Assembly: GCF_003202235.1 (NCBI RefSeq)
Contig: NZ_MASU01000007.1
Span: 62,001 to 126,000, forward strand
DNA: 64,000 nt
Source of the DNA: Prauserella flavalba
Lineage (GTDB): Bacteria > Actinomycetota > Actinomycetes > Mycobacteriales > Pseudonocardiaceae
Direction: 5' to 3'
In this document: positions 1-7,568 of the stretch, piece by piece
Layout: every line of letters begins with the position of its first letter
How positions within the stretch are numbered: the stretch's first letter is position 1
Notes under the pieces: generated by a model
What the model was told of the DNA's origin: nothing
Databases searched by the model: none
Seen by the model: the letters and a program-made list of their open reading frames with translations, nothing else
Made by a program: the position numbers and the translations under genes

Positions 1-2
1 AC

Positions 3-719
3 GCGCCCCGCGCGATCCTGCGCGCGCTCGTCGCGTCGTTCGTGATCGGCGGGCTGATCCTGCTGTTCGCGCTCATGGCGGTGGGCGACATCGCCGACCC
101 GCGCATCGCCGAGGGCGGGCTGCAGTTCATCGTGCTCGACACCCTCGGCGGCGGGCTCGGCACGGCGCTGCTGTGGTCGGTGGTCATCGCGATCACGGTG
201 TGCAACCTGGCCGTGCAGTCGGCGGCGATCCGGATGATGTTCGCGATGGCGAGGGACAACAACCTTCCCGCGGGCCGCGTTCTGGCCACAGTGGACCCGA
301 AGCACAAGACCCCGGTGGTGCCCGCGCTCGTCACCGGCGTGCTCGCGGTGGTGATCCTGGTGGTCAACGTCGGCCAGCCGCAGATCTTCACCGTGATCAC
401 CAGCATCGGCATCGTCATGATCTACCTGGCGTACCTGCTGGTGACGGTGCCGATGCTCGGCAAGCGGCTGCGCGGGCAGTGGCCGCCACCCGATGTGGGC
501 CAGGGCTACTTCTCGCTCGGCCGCTGGGGCCTGCCTGTCAACGTCCTCGGCGTCCTGTGGGGCGCCGGCATGGTCGTGAACCTGGCCTGGCCGCGCCGCG
601 ACGTCTACAACGCGGAACCGCCGTACCACTGGTACCTGCAGTGGGGCGCGGTGCTGTTCATCGGCATCGTCGCCGCGGCAGCGGCATACTGCCCGGCCGG
701 GCACTCGATGCGGACCACA
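3..719 (+). CDS. APC-family amino acid permease, C-terminal part (cut by window edge and by a junction)
   Basis: The frame is already open at the window edge, so the start lies outside. The roughly 239 visible residues are hydrophobic helices typical of the C-terminal half of amino acid/polyamine/choline (APC) permeases, with the family-like cytoplasmic stretch MMFAMARDNNLPAG and a late Trp/Tyr-rich region before the last helix. The same frame stays open to about 1268, but beyond about 700 it is only the out-of-frame shadow of the following oxidoreductase. The natural short C-terminal tail therefore appears lost and the end given is approximate. Substrate is unknown; pairing with a GMC (choline dehydrogenase-like) gene suggests a choline- or amine-like compound, which is inference. 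Confidence 0.7.
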
Positions 720-720
720 G

Positions 721-2199
721 CGACCCCGGAGACACGTGTGCCTGATCGAAGCCGGACCGTCCGATGTGGACGACCCGGCGGTGTTGCAGCTGAACCGTTG
801 GATGGCGCTGCTGGAGTCCGGCTACGACTGGGACTATCTCGTGGAGCCGCAGGAGTCCGGCAACTCGTTCCTGCGGCACGCGAGGGCGAAGGTGCTGGGC
901 GGCTGCTCGTCGCACAACTCGTGCATCGCGTTCTGGGCACCGGCGGAGGATCTCGACGAGTGGGCCTCGCTCGGCCTTCCGGGCTGGTCGGCGGCCGACG
1001 TCTTCCCGCTGTACCAGCGGCTCGAGACCAACGACGGGCCCGGAGAGCACCACGGCCGGTCCGGCCCGGTGACGATCCGCTCGGTGCCGCCGACGGACCC
1101 CGCGGGCGTCGCGCTGCTGGAGGCGTGCGCGCAGGCGGGGATCCCGCGCACGGAGTTCAACTCGGGCACCACTGTCACCCACGGCGCGAACTGGTTCCAG
1201 ATCAACGCGCGCGAGGACGGCACGCGCTCGTCGGCGTCGGTGTCGTACCTGCACCCCATTCTCGGTAAACGGTCCAATCTGGAGGTTCGTACCGGGGTGC
1301 GGGCCAAGCGGCTCACGTTCGACGGGCTGCGCTGCACCGGCGTGGAGGTGCTCACCGAGGACCTGCTGCACAGCGAGACCGTCGTGGCGCGGCGCGAGGT
1401 GATCGTGAGCACGGGCGCGATCGACACGCCCAAGCTGCTGATGCTCTCGGGCATCGGTCCCGCGGAGCATCTCACCGGCCTCGGCATCGACGTGCTCGTG
1501 GACGCCCCCGGCGTCGGCGAGAACCTGCAGGACCACCCCGAGGGCGTGATCCAGTGGGAGGCGCGCAGGCCGATGGTCACCGATTCCACGCAGTGGTGGG
1601 AGATCGGCATCTTCACCACCACGGAGCCGGGGCTGGACCGGCCGGACCTGATGTTCCACTACGGCGCGGTGCCGTTCGACCTGAACACGCTGCGGCACGG
1701 TTACCCGACGACGGAGAACGGCTTCTGCCTGACGCCGAACGTCACGCGCTCGCGCTCCACCGGCACGGTCCGCCTGCGCACGAGGGACTTCCGCGACAAG
1801 CCGAAGGTCGACCCCCGGTACTTCACCGACCCGCACGACCTGCGGGTGATGACGTACGGCATCCGGCTGGCGCGCGAGATCGTGTCGCAGCCGGCGATGG
1901 CGGAGTGGGCCGGTCCTGAGCTCGCACCGGGTATCGACACGACGAGCGACGACGAGATCGCCGACTACCTGCGCAAGACCCACAACACCGTCTACCACCC
2001 CTCGTGCACGGTGAAGATGGGTCCCGCGAGCGACCCGCTCGCGCCGCTCGACGAGCGGCTGCGCGTCCGCGGCGTCGACGGCCTGCGCGTGGCCGACGGC
2101 TCCGCGATGCCGTTCCTCGTGGCGGTGAACCCGTGCATCACCACGATGGCGATCGGCGAGAAGTGCGCGGACATGGTCGCCGAGGACGCCCGCCGCTGA
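721..2199 (+). pseudogene. GMC oxidoreductase (choline dehydrogenase-like) lacking its FAD-binding N-terminus
   Basis: Similarity to GMC flavoprotein oxidoreductases begins abruptly at VCLIEAGPSD, the end of the second beta strand of the Rossmann fold. The preceding 30 or so residues, which should carry the GxGxxG dinucleotide motif, are absent. The rest is intact: RAKVLGGCSSHN (GMC signature 1), STGAIDTPKLLMLSGIG (signature 2), and the C-terminal HPSCTVKMG plus NPCITTMAIGEK catalytic region. The first possible start is GTG at 736, with no convincing ribosome site. Without the FAD fold the product should be inactive. Either a deletion fused it to the permease upstream, or the sequence or assembly lost bases here. 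Confidence 0.7.
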
Positions 2200-2211
2200 G
2201 CCACGCCTCCG

Positions 2212-2312
2212 CGAGTCGTGCGCTCCCGTTCGCGAGTCGTGCGCTCCCGTTCGCGAGTTCCCCCTTCCGGACGGCGAGTCGTGCGTTCGGGACCGCGAGT
2301 CGTGCGTTCGCG
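2212..2312 (+). repeat. 21-bp tandem repeat array A (five units, forward orientation)
   Basis: Five units start at 2213, 2234, 2255, 2276 and 2297 (position of GAG), exactly 21 bp apart. The best-conserved part is GCGAGTCGTGCG followed by a variable CTCCCGTTC or TTCGGGACC; the third unit is degenerate. The array fills the gap between the oxidoreductase and the glycolipid-binding gene and ends about 15 bp before the latter's start. Array B, on the other side of that gene, is the same unit in the opposite orientation. There are no unique spacers, so it is not a CRISPR. Confidence 0.9.
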
Positions 2313-2326
2313 GCTACCGTTGCGGT

Positions 2327-2908
2327 ATGTCCTTCGCCGCGCCGCCCGCGAGCGCCGCCTGGTCCCACGAGGGTGCGCGATCCGGGTTCGAGGTCGCCTA
2401 CTTCGAGCCCGGCGCCGAGGGGTACCACCTGCGCGGCTGCACCACGGCCGTCGAGCACGACGTGCCCTGGATCGTCGGCTACGACATCGCGGTGGACCGC
2501 ACCTGGACGACGCGCCGGGCTGTCGTCACCGCGCGGTGGGCCACGGGCACGCGCACGACGGTGCTCGAGGCCGACGGCGAGGGGCACTGGTGGGTCGACG
2601 GCGCCGAGGCGGGTGACCTGGACGGCTGCCTCGACGTCGACCTGGAGTCCTCGGCGATGACCAACACGCTGCCGGTGCACCGCCTCGCGCTGCCGCCGGG
2701 ACGGCGGGCGTCGGCACCGGCGGCGTACGTGCGCGCGGAGGACCTCACCGTCGAACGGCTGGAGCAGGATTACGAGCACCTCGTCGACAACGGCAGGCGG
2801 CAGCGGTACGACTACTCCGCTCGCGCCTTCGAGTTCACCTGCACCCTGGTCTACGACGAGTCGGGGCTCGTCCTGTCCTACCCCGGCATCGCCGCGCGCA
2901 CGGCCTGA
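2327..2908 (+). CDS. Putative glycolipid-binding domain protein (PF06475/DUF1089-like)
   Basis: This 193-residue cytosolic protein matches the putative glycolipid-binding family typified by Pseudomonas PA1994. Features include a central Trp pair (GHWWVDG, near residue 86), the LDVDLESSAMTNTLPVHRL segment and the C-terminal YDYSARAFEFTCTLVYDESGLVLSYPG. It has no signal peptide or membrane segment. The family's name comes from a structural resemblance to lipoprotein-localisation folds, and no reaction is established. There is no ribosome site before ATG 2327, but TACCGT at 2315-2320 is well placed as a -10 element for a leaderless transcript. The gene is bracketed by repeat arrays A and B. Confidence 0.7.
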   Translation: MSFAAPPASAAWSHEGARSGFEVAYFEPGAEGYHLRGCTTAVEHDVPWIVGYDIAVDRTWTTRRAVVTARWATGTRTTVLEADGEGHWWVDGAEAGDLDGCLDVDLESSAMTNTLPVHRLALPPGRRASAPAAYVRAEDLTVERLEQDYEHLVDNGRRQRYDYSARAFEFTCTLVYDESGLVLSYPGIAARTA

Positions 2909-3006
2909 ACGCACGACTCGCGGTCCCGAACGCACGACTCGCGGTCCCGAACGCACGACTCGCGGTCCCGAACGCACGACTCGCGGTCGGGAACGCACGA
3001 CTCGCG
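2907..3006 (-). repeat. 21-bp tandem repeat array B (five units, reverse orientation)
   Basis: Five copies of GCACGACTCGCG start at 2911, 2932, 2953, 2974 and 2995, exactly 21 bp apart. They are separated by GGTCCCGAAC (GGTCGGGAAC before the last). This is the reverse complement of the unit in array A. It begins inside the stop codon of the upstream gene and ends 7 bp before the stop of the convergent gntR. Four units are nearly identical, which suggests recent amplification or homogenisation. Confidence 0.92.
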
Positions 3007-3013
3007 CAGTGGG

Positions 3014-3730
3014 TCAGCGTTGCCAGAGGGGGAGCATCGCGTCGCGGACCTCGGCGAGCAGCTCGCGCATGCCGTCCTCGGCGTCGGCGGCGCGCCCGCT
3101 CGCGACGGCGCGGGCCACCTCCTCGTGCAGGGCCAGCGCCTCGGGAACGGGCTGGTGCGGCATGAGGCCGAGCTGGGTCCGGCCACGCAGCACCACGGCG
3201 ACCACGTCGGCTAGCGCGCCGAACATCTCGTTGCCGCTCGCCTCCAGCAGCAGCCGGTGGAAGGCGATGTCGAGCTCGAGGAACTCGTCGAGTTTGCCCG
3301 CCTCGCCGAGCCCGCGCATCTGCCCCGCGACGGCCAGCACCCGCTCGCGCTCCGCCGCCGACGCGCTGCGCGCCGCCGCGGACGCCGCGAGCGGTTCGAT
3401 CGCGATCCGCAGTTCGGTGAGCGACCGCAGCTGGGCGTCCCGCCCCGACCCGGACAGGCGCCACCAGATCACCCTGGGATCGAAGACGTTCCACGAGTCG
3501 CGCGGCTGCACGGTGATGCCCACGCGGCGCCGCGACGTGACCAGCCCCATCGACTCCAGGATCCGCATCGTCTCGCGGGCGACCGTGCGCGAGACGCCGA
3601 ACCGCTCCTGGATGCGGTCGAGCGTGAGGACGTGACCGGCGGGCAGCTCACCGCAGGTGATCTCGCGTCCGATCTTGTCCAGCACCGGACTGTGCCTCGA
3701 CTCGGCACCCGGTTCGTCCCCGACTCCCAC
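3014..3730 (-). CDS. gntR: GntR-family (FadR/FCD) transcriptional regulator of gluconate genes
   Basis: The roughly 238-residue product has an N-terminal winged helix (LTLDRIQERFGVSRTVARETMRILESMGLV) and a C-terminal all-helical FCD ligand-binding domain with its metal/ligand histidines (DIAFHRLLLEASGN, ALHEEV). It is divergent from gntK across a 94-bp gap holding GntR1-like operators, so it most likely represses the gluconate/idonate operon and itself until gluconate or a relative binds. I chose GTG 3730 because TAGGCT lies 6 bp upstream on this strand, as for a leaderless start; TTG 3736 is possible. The gene ends beside repeat array B. Confidence 0.85.
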   Translation of the reverse strand: MGVGDEPGAESRHSPVLDKIGREITCGELPAGHVLTLDRIQERFGVSRTVARETMRILESMGLVTSRRRVGITVQPRDSWNVFDPRVIWWRLSGSGRDAQLRSLTELRIAIEPLAASAAARSASAAERERVLAVAGQMRGLGEAGKLDEFLELDIAFHRLLLEASGNEMFGALADVVAVVLRGRTQLGLMPHQPVPEALALHEEVARAVASGRAADAEDGMRELLAEVRDAMLPLWQR

Positions 3731-3772
3731 GCGCAAAGCCTATCCGGGAGGGCCCTCTTTCCCGGCTCCACC

Positions 3773-3810
3773 AATGGTGTTATCTTTCCGCCCCAAAGAT
3801 AGTACCTTTC
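3773..3810. promoter_or_regulatory. Inverted GntR1-like operator pair in the gntR-gntK promoter
   Basis: Two copies of AAAGATANNACC face each other: GGTGTTATCTTT at 3776-3787 and AAAGATAGTACC at 3795-3806, matching at 10 of 12 positions with a 7-bp spacer. The right copy contains GATAGTACC, the core of the Corynebacterium glutamicum GntR1/GntR2 site TATGATAGTACCAAT. The left copy, read on the other strand, continues into CCATT. The site lies just upstream of gntK and overlaps the divergent promoter zone, as expected for gluconate-responsive repression. Confidence 0.7.
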
Positions 3811-3824
3811 GACGAGGAGCGGTC

Positions 3825-4334
3825 ATGGCGTCCACGTGCCTGGTGGTGATGGGGGTGTCCGGTGCGGGCAAGACCACCGTCGCCGAGCTCATCGCCACCC
3901 GGCTCGGCTGGCGCATGGCCGAGGCGGACGAGTTCCACCCCCCGGCCAACATCGAGAAGATGACGGCGGGCACGCCGCTCAGCGACGCCGACCGGGCACC
4001 GTGGCTGCGGGCCATCCGGGACTGGATCAGCGAGCGCGCCGCGGCGGGCGAGAACGCCGTCGTGACGTGCTCCGCGCTCAAGCGCGCCTACCGCGACATC
4101 CTGCGCGGGGCCACGGCACGCGTGCGGTTCGTCCACCTCTGCGGCACCACCGAGACCGTGGGTGCCCGGCTGGCCGAGCGCTCCGGCCACTTCATGCCGC
4201 CCTCGCTCCTCGGCTCGCAGTTCGCCGATCTCGAGCCGCTCTCCCCCGACGAGGACGGCGTGACCGTCGACGTCACCCAGGGTCCCGAGCAGGTCACCGT
4301 CACCGCGCTGACACGGCTCGGCCTGCACCCGTGA
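3825..4334 (+). CDS. gntK: Gluconokinase
   Basis: Phosphorylates D-gluconate with ATP to 6-phosphogluconate, feeding the pentose phosphate pathway. The 169-residue length is typical of the GntK/IdnK P-loop kinase family. It has Walker A GVSGAGKT (residues 10-17), the substrate motif DEFHPPANIEKMTAG, CSALKRAYRDILR, and the lid/specificity region ERSGHFMPPSLLGSQF. ATG 3825 is chosen because GAGGAG lies 6-7 bp upstream. It is the first gene of an operon with gntP and two dehydrogenases, and the operators immediately upstream indicate GntR control. Confidence 0.93.
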   Translation: MASTCLVVMGVSGAGKTTVAELIATRLGWRMAEADEFHPPANIEKMTAGTPLSDADRAPWLRAIRDWISERAAAGENAVVTCSALKRAYRDILRGATARVRFVHLCGTTETVGARLAERSGHFMPPSLLGSQFADLEPLSPDEDGVTVDVTQGPEQVTVTALTRLGLHP

Positions 4335-4374
4335 CCCGCCCCACCGCGACACCGGATAGCAACGGAGCTGACGT

Positions 4375-5769
4375 ATGAACACCGACGAGTGGACCCAGAC
4401 ACTCGGCGCGGGTCCCCTGCTGGGGATCGCCGCGGGCGCGATCGCCGTGCTGCTCTTCCTCATCATCAAGCTGAAGATCCACGCCTTCCTGGCTCTGGTC
4501 ACCGTCAGCGCCGCCACGGCGTTCGCCACCGGCATCCCGGCCGGCTCGGTGATCGACACCCTCACCGACGGGTTCGGCTCGACGCTCGCGAGTGTCGCCC
4601 TGCTGGTGGGTCTCGGTGCGATCCTCGGCAGGCTCGTCGAAGTGAGCGGCGGCGCACAGGCACTCACCGACTCACTGATCCGCCGCTTCGGCGAACAGCG
4701 GGCCCCACTCGCGCTCGGCATCGCGTCGCTCATCTTCGGCTTCCCGATCTTCTTCGACGCCGGGCTCGTCGTGATGCTGCCGATCGTCTTCTCGGTCGCC
4801 AGGCGCCTCGGCGGCGGCGTGCTGCGCTACGGCCTGCCCGCGGCGGGCGCGTTCTCGGTGATGCACATCTACGTCCCGCCGCACCCCGGCCCGGTCGCCG
4901 CCAGCGGCCTGCTCGGCGCCGACGTCGGCCTCGTCATCCTGTTCGGCCTTCTCATCGCCATCCCCACCTGGTTCGTCACCAGCTACCTCTTCGGGCTGTG
5001 GGCGGGCAAGAACATCGTCCTTCCGGTGCCGGGCATCCTCGCAGGCGGCGAGCAGGGGGACGACGACGAGCGCGACGAGAACCCGCCGAAGCCGGGCACC
5101 GTCGTGGGGCTGCTGCTCCTGCCGCTCGTGCTGATCTTCGCCGACACCGGGCTGAACACCGCGGGCTCGGCGGGCTGGCTCGACGAGGACGCGGGCTGGT
5201 TCCAGGTCGCCAGGGCCATCGGCTCGACCCCGATCGCGCTGCTGATCACGGTGTTCGTCGCGATGTACGTGCTCGGCACGCGCCGCGGCCGAGGCAAGGA
5301 GACGCTGGAGAAGCTCGTCGACTCGGCGCTCGGCCCGGTGTGCTCGATCATCCTCATCACCGGCGCGGGCGGCATGTTCGGTGGCGTGCTGCGCGCCAGC
5401 GGGATCGGGGACGCGCTGTCCGACGCGATGTCCGACCTGGGCCTGCCCGTGATCGTCGCCGCGTACCTGATCGCCACCGTGCTGCGCATCGCGCAGGGCT
5501 CCGCGACGGTCGCGCTCACCACCGCGGCGGGCCTCGTGCAGCCGCTCGTGCTCGGCGGGTCGTTCAACGGCGTCGAGCTGACCGCGCTGGTGCTCGCGCT
5601 GGCGGCGGGCTCGGTGACCGCGGGCCACGTCAACGACTCCGGGTTCTGGCTCGTCGGCCGGTTCTTCGGCATGGACGTGAAGACGACGCTCAAGACGTGG
5701 ACGGTCATGCAGACCACGATCGGTCTCATGGGCTTCGCGCTGTCGTCGGTGCTGTTCGTCCTCGCATAA
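4375..5769 (+). CDS. gntP: Gluconate:H+ symporter, GntP family
   Basis: This 464-residue integral membrane protein of the GntP family imports gluconate or related sugar acids with protons. It has about 12-14 hydrophobic helices, the family hallmark FGFPIFFDAGLVVMLPI near residues 120-137, VPPHPGPVAAS, and the late RIAQGSATVALTTAAG and GHVNDSGFWLVG motifs that line the substrate path. It lies 40 bp downstream of gntK and 12 bp upstream of the dehydrogenase, consistent with one transcript. The exact sugar acid (gluconate, idonate or 5-ketogluconate) cannot be decided from sequence. Confidence 0.92.
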   Translation: MNTDEWTQTLGAGPLLGIAAGAIAVLLFLIIKLKIHAFLALVTVSAATAFATGIPAGSVIDTLTDGFGSTLASVALLVGLGAILGRLVEVSGGAQALTDSLIRRFGEQRAPLALGIASLIFGFPIFFDAGLVVMLPIVFSVARRLGGGVLRYGLPAAGAFSVMHIYVPPHPGPVAASGLLGADVGLVILFGLLIAIPTWFVTSYLFGLWAGKNIVLPVPGILAGGEQGDDDERDENPPKPGTVVGLLLLPLVLIFADTGLNTAGSAGWLDEDAGWFQVARAIGSTPIALLITVFVAMYVLGTRRGRGKETLEKLVDSALGPVCSIILITGAGGMFGGVLRASGIGDALSDAMSDLGLPVIVAAYLIATVLRIAQGSATVALTTAAGLVQPLVLGGSFNGVELTALVLALAAGSVTAGHVNDSGFWLVGRFFGMDVKTTLKTWTVMQTTIGLMGFALSSVLFVLA

Positions 5770-5781
5770 CGGGAGAAACCC

Positions 5782-6534
5782 TTGTCGCACAAGCTGTTCG
5801 ACCTCACCGGGCGGGTCGCGCTGGTCACCGGCAGCAGCCGGGGCATCGGCCACGCGATCGCGGCGGGGCTCGCCGCCGCCGGGGCCACGGTCGTGCTCAA
5901 CGGCCGGGACCCGCAGCGGCTGGAGTCCGCGCGCGCGACGCTGGGCGCGGACGCGGTCGCGTTCGACGTCACCGACGAGGAGCAGGTGACCGGCGCCGTC
6001 GAGGAGCTCACCACCCGGCACGGCGGCATCGACATCCTCGTCAACAACGCGGGTTTCCAGCACCGGCAGCCGATGCTCGACCTGGCGCTCGCCGACTGGG
6101 AGGCCGTGCTGCGCACCGACCTCACGAGCGCGTTCGTGGTCGGCAGGGCCGTCGCGCGAGGCATGATCGACCGAGGCCGCGGCAAGATCATCAACATCTG
6201 CTCGGTGCAAACGGACCTCGCCCGCCCCTCGATCGCCCCGTACACCGCGGCGAAGGGCGGGCTGCGCAACCTCACGCGGGCCATGACCGCCGAATGGGCG
6301 GGCCACGGCCTGCAGGTCAACGGCATCGCCCCCGGCTACTTCGACACGGAGCTGACCTCGGCGCTCGTCGCCGATCCGGAGTTCAGCGCGTGGGTCACCG
6401 GGCGCACCCCGGCCGGCCGGTGGGGCGCGGTGGCCGACCTGGTCGGTCCCGCCGTGTTCCTCGCCTCGGACGCCTCGGCGTTCGTCAACGGGCAGGTGCT
6501 GTTCGTCGACGGTGGCATGACCGCCGTCGTCTGA
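5782..6534 (+). CDS. idnO: SDR dehydrogenase, gluconate 5-dehydrogenase-like (5-ketogluconate reductase)
   Basis: This 250-residue short-chain dehydrogenase has TGSSRGIG (16-23) for NAD(P), NNAG near residue 90, the catalytic Ser in INICSVQ and YTAAK. It resembles Gno/IdnO proteins, which reduce 5-keto-D-gluconate to gluconate. Neighbouring gluconokinase, GntP and an idonate-type dehydrogenase support an L-idonate to 5-ketogluconate to gluconate route. The start is TTG 5782 preceded by GGGAG at 5771. A different sugar acid substrate remains possible. Confidence 0.8.
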   Translation: MSHKLFDLTGRVALVTGSSRGIGHAIAAGLAAAGATVVLNGRDPQRLESARATLGADAVAFDVTDEEQVTGAVEELTTRHGGIDILVNNAGFQHRQPMLDLALADWEAVLRTDLTSAFVVGRAVARGMIDRGRGKIINICSVQTDLARPSIAPYTAAKGGLRNLTRAMTAEWAGHGLQVNGIAPGYFDTELTSALVADPEFSAWVTGRTPAGRWGAVADLVGPAVFLASDASAFVNGQVLFVDGGMTAVV

Positions 6535-6551
6535 TCCTCCGGGAGGAAATC

Positions 6552-7568
6552 GTGGAGTACCGGGCACTGGTGGCACACGCGGCGGGCGACCTGCGGGTGG
6601 AGACCCGCACGCTGCGCGAGCCCGCGCCGCACGAGGCCGTGGTGGCCGTCGGTTACGGCGGCGTGTGCGGCTCGGACCTGCACTACCACGCGCACGGTGC
6701 CGTGGGCGAGTCCGTGCTGCGCGGGCCGATGGTGCTCGGGCACGAGGTGTCCGGCCACGTGGCCGTCGCGGCCGCCGACGGCTCCGGGCCCGCCGAGGGC
6801 ACGCCCGTGACGATCCACCCGGCGACGCCGTGCGGCACGTGCGCGTTCTGCGCCGAGGGGCGGCAGAACCTGTGCCCGCACACCACGTATCTCGGCTCCG
6901 CGGCCCGGTTCCCGCACACCGACGGGGCGTTCGCCGAGCGGCACGTGGTGGACGCGGCCCGGCTCGTGCCGCTGCCCGAGGGGCTCGCCGTCCGCACGGC
7001 CGCGCTCGCCGAACCGGCCTCGGTCGCCTGGCACGCCGTGTCGCGGGCGGGCGAGGTCGCGGGCAGGCGCGTGCTCGTGGTGGGCGCGGGACCGATCGGG
7101 GCGCTCGTGGTGTCGGTGCTGCGCCGCGCTGGTGCGGGCGAGATCGTGGTGACCGACCTGCACGAGCGCCCGCTGCGGCTGGCCAGGGAACTGGGCGCCA
7201 CCGCGACGTTCACCGGCGGAGCGCCGGAGGACCTCGGCGCCGACATCGCGATCGACTCCTCGGGCGCGGCGGCGGGCTTGGCCACGGCGGTGCGCTCGCT
7301 GCGCCGCGGCGGGCACCTCGTGCAGCTCGGCCTGCCACCGAAGCCCGAGCAGCCGTTCCCCTCCGGGCTCGTGGTGACCCGCGAGCTGACGGTCACCGGC
7401 TCGTTCCGTTTCCACGCCGAGCTGTCCGGCGTGGTCGCCGCACTCGCCGACGGCTCGCTGGTGGCCGAGCCCGTGATCAGCCACGAGTTCCCGCTCGGCG
7501 AGGCGGAAACGGCCTTCGCGACCGCCCGCGACGCGGCGTCGTCGGGCAAGGTGCTGCTGCGGTTCTAG
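6552..7568 (+). CDS. idnD: Zinc-dependent alcohol dehydrogenase, L-idonate 5-dehydrogenase-like
   Basis: This 338-residue medium-chain dehydrogenase probably oxidises L-idonate to 5-ketogluconate. Catalytic zinc ligands are in GVCGSDLHYH (Cys39) and LGHEVSGH. The structural zinc cysteines are in CGTCAFCAEGRQNLC, and the Rossmann motif is VVGAGPIGAL. The start is GTG 6552 with GGGAGG at 6541. It is the last gene of the gluconate operon, and its final 4 bp overlap the convergent methyltransferase gene. The idonate assignment rests on resemblance to IdnD and the partner genes; sorbitol- or galactitol-type substrates are alternatives. Confidence 0.78.
   Translation: MEYRALVAHAAGDLRVETRTLREPAPHEAVVAVGYGGVCGSDLHYHAHGAVGESVLRGPMVLGHEVSGHVAVAAADGSGPAEGTPVTIHPATPCGTCAFCAEGRQNLCPHTTYLGSAARFPHTDGAFAERHVVDAARLVPLPEGLAVRTAALAEPASVAWHAVSRAGEVAGRRVLVVGAGPIGALVVSVLRRAGAGEIVVTDLHERPLRLARELGATATFTGGAPEDLGADIAIDSSGAAAGLATAVRSLRRGGHLVQLGLPPKPEQPFPSGLVVTRELTVTGSFRFHAELSGVVAALADGSLVAEPVISHEFPLGEAETAFATARDAASSGKVLLRF

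Noticed and set aside
2212-3006. Arrays A and B as a CRISPR locus
   Set aside because: Units are 21 bp head-to-tail with no unique spacers, orientation flips on each side of a gene, and no cas genes are in the window.
3014-3500. Proteins with SRAFGTASRAF or RESCVRD repeats encoded by the 21-bp arrays
   Set aside because: 21 is divisible by three, so several frames stay open through the arrays. These frames have no start signal and run into shadows of gntR, so the repeat peptides are an artefact.
4389-7568. A 1059-residue open frame across gntP, idnO and idnD
   Set aside because: Only its last 338 residues (from GTG 6552) resemble a protein. The rest is the Arg/Ala-rich antisense-like shadow of two well-supported genes in other frames.
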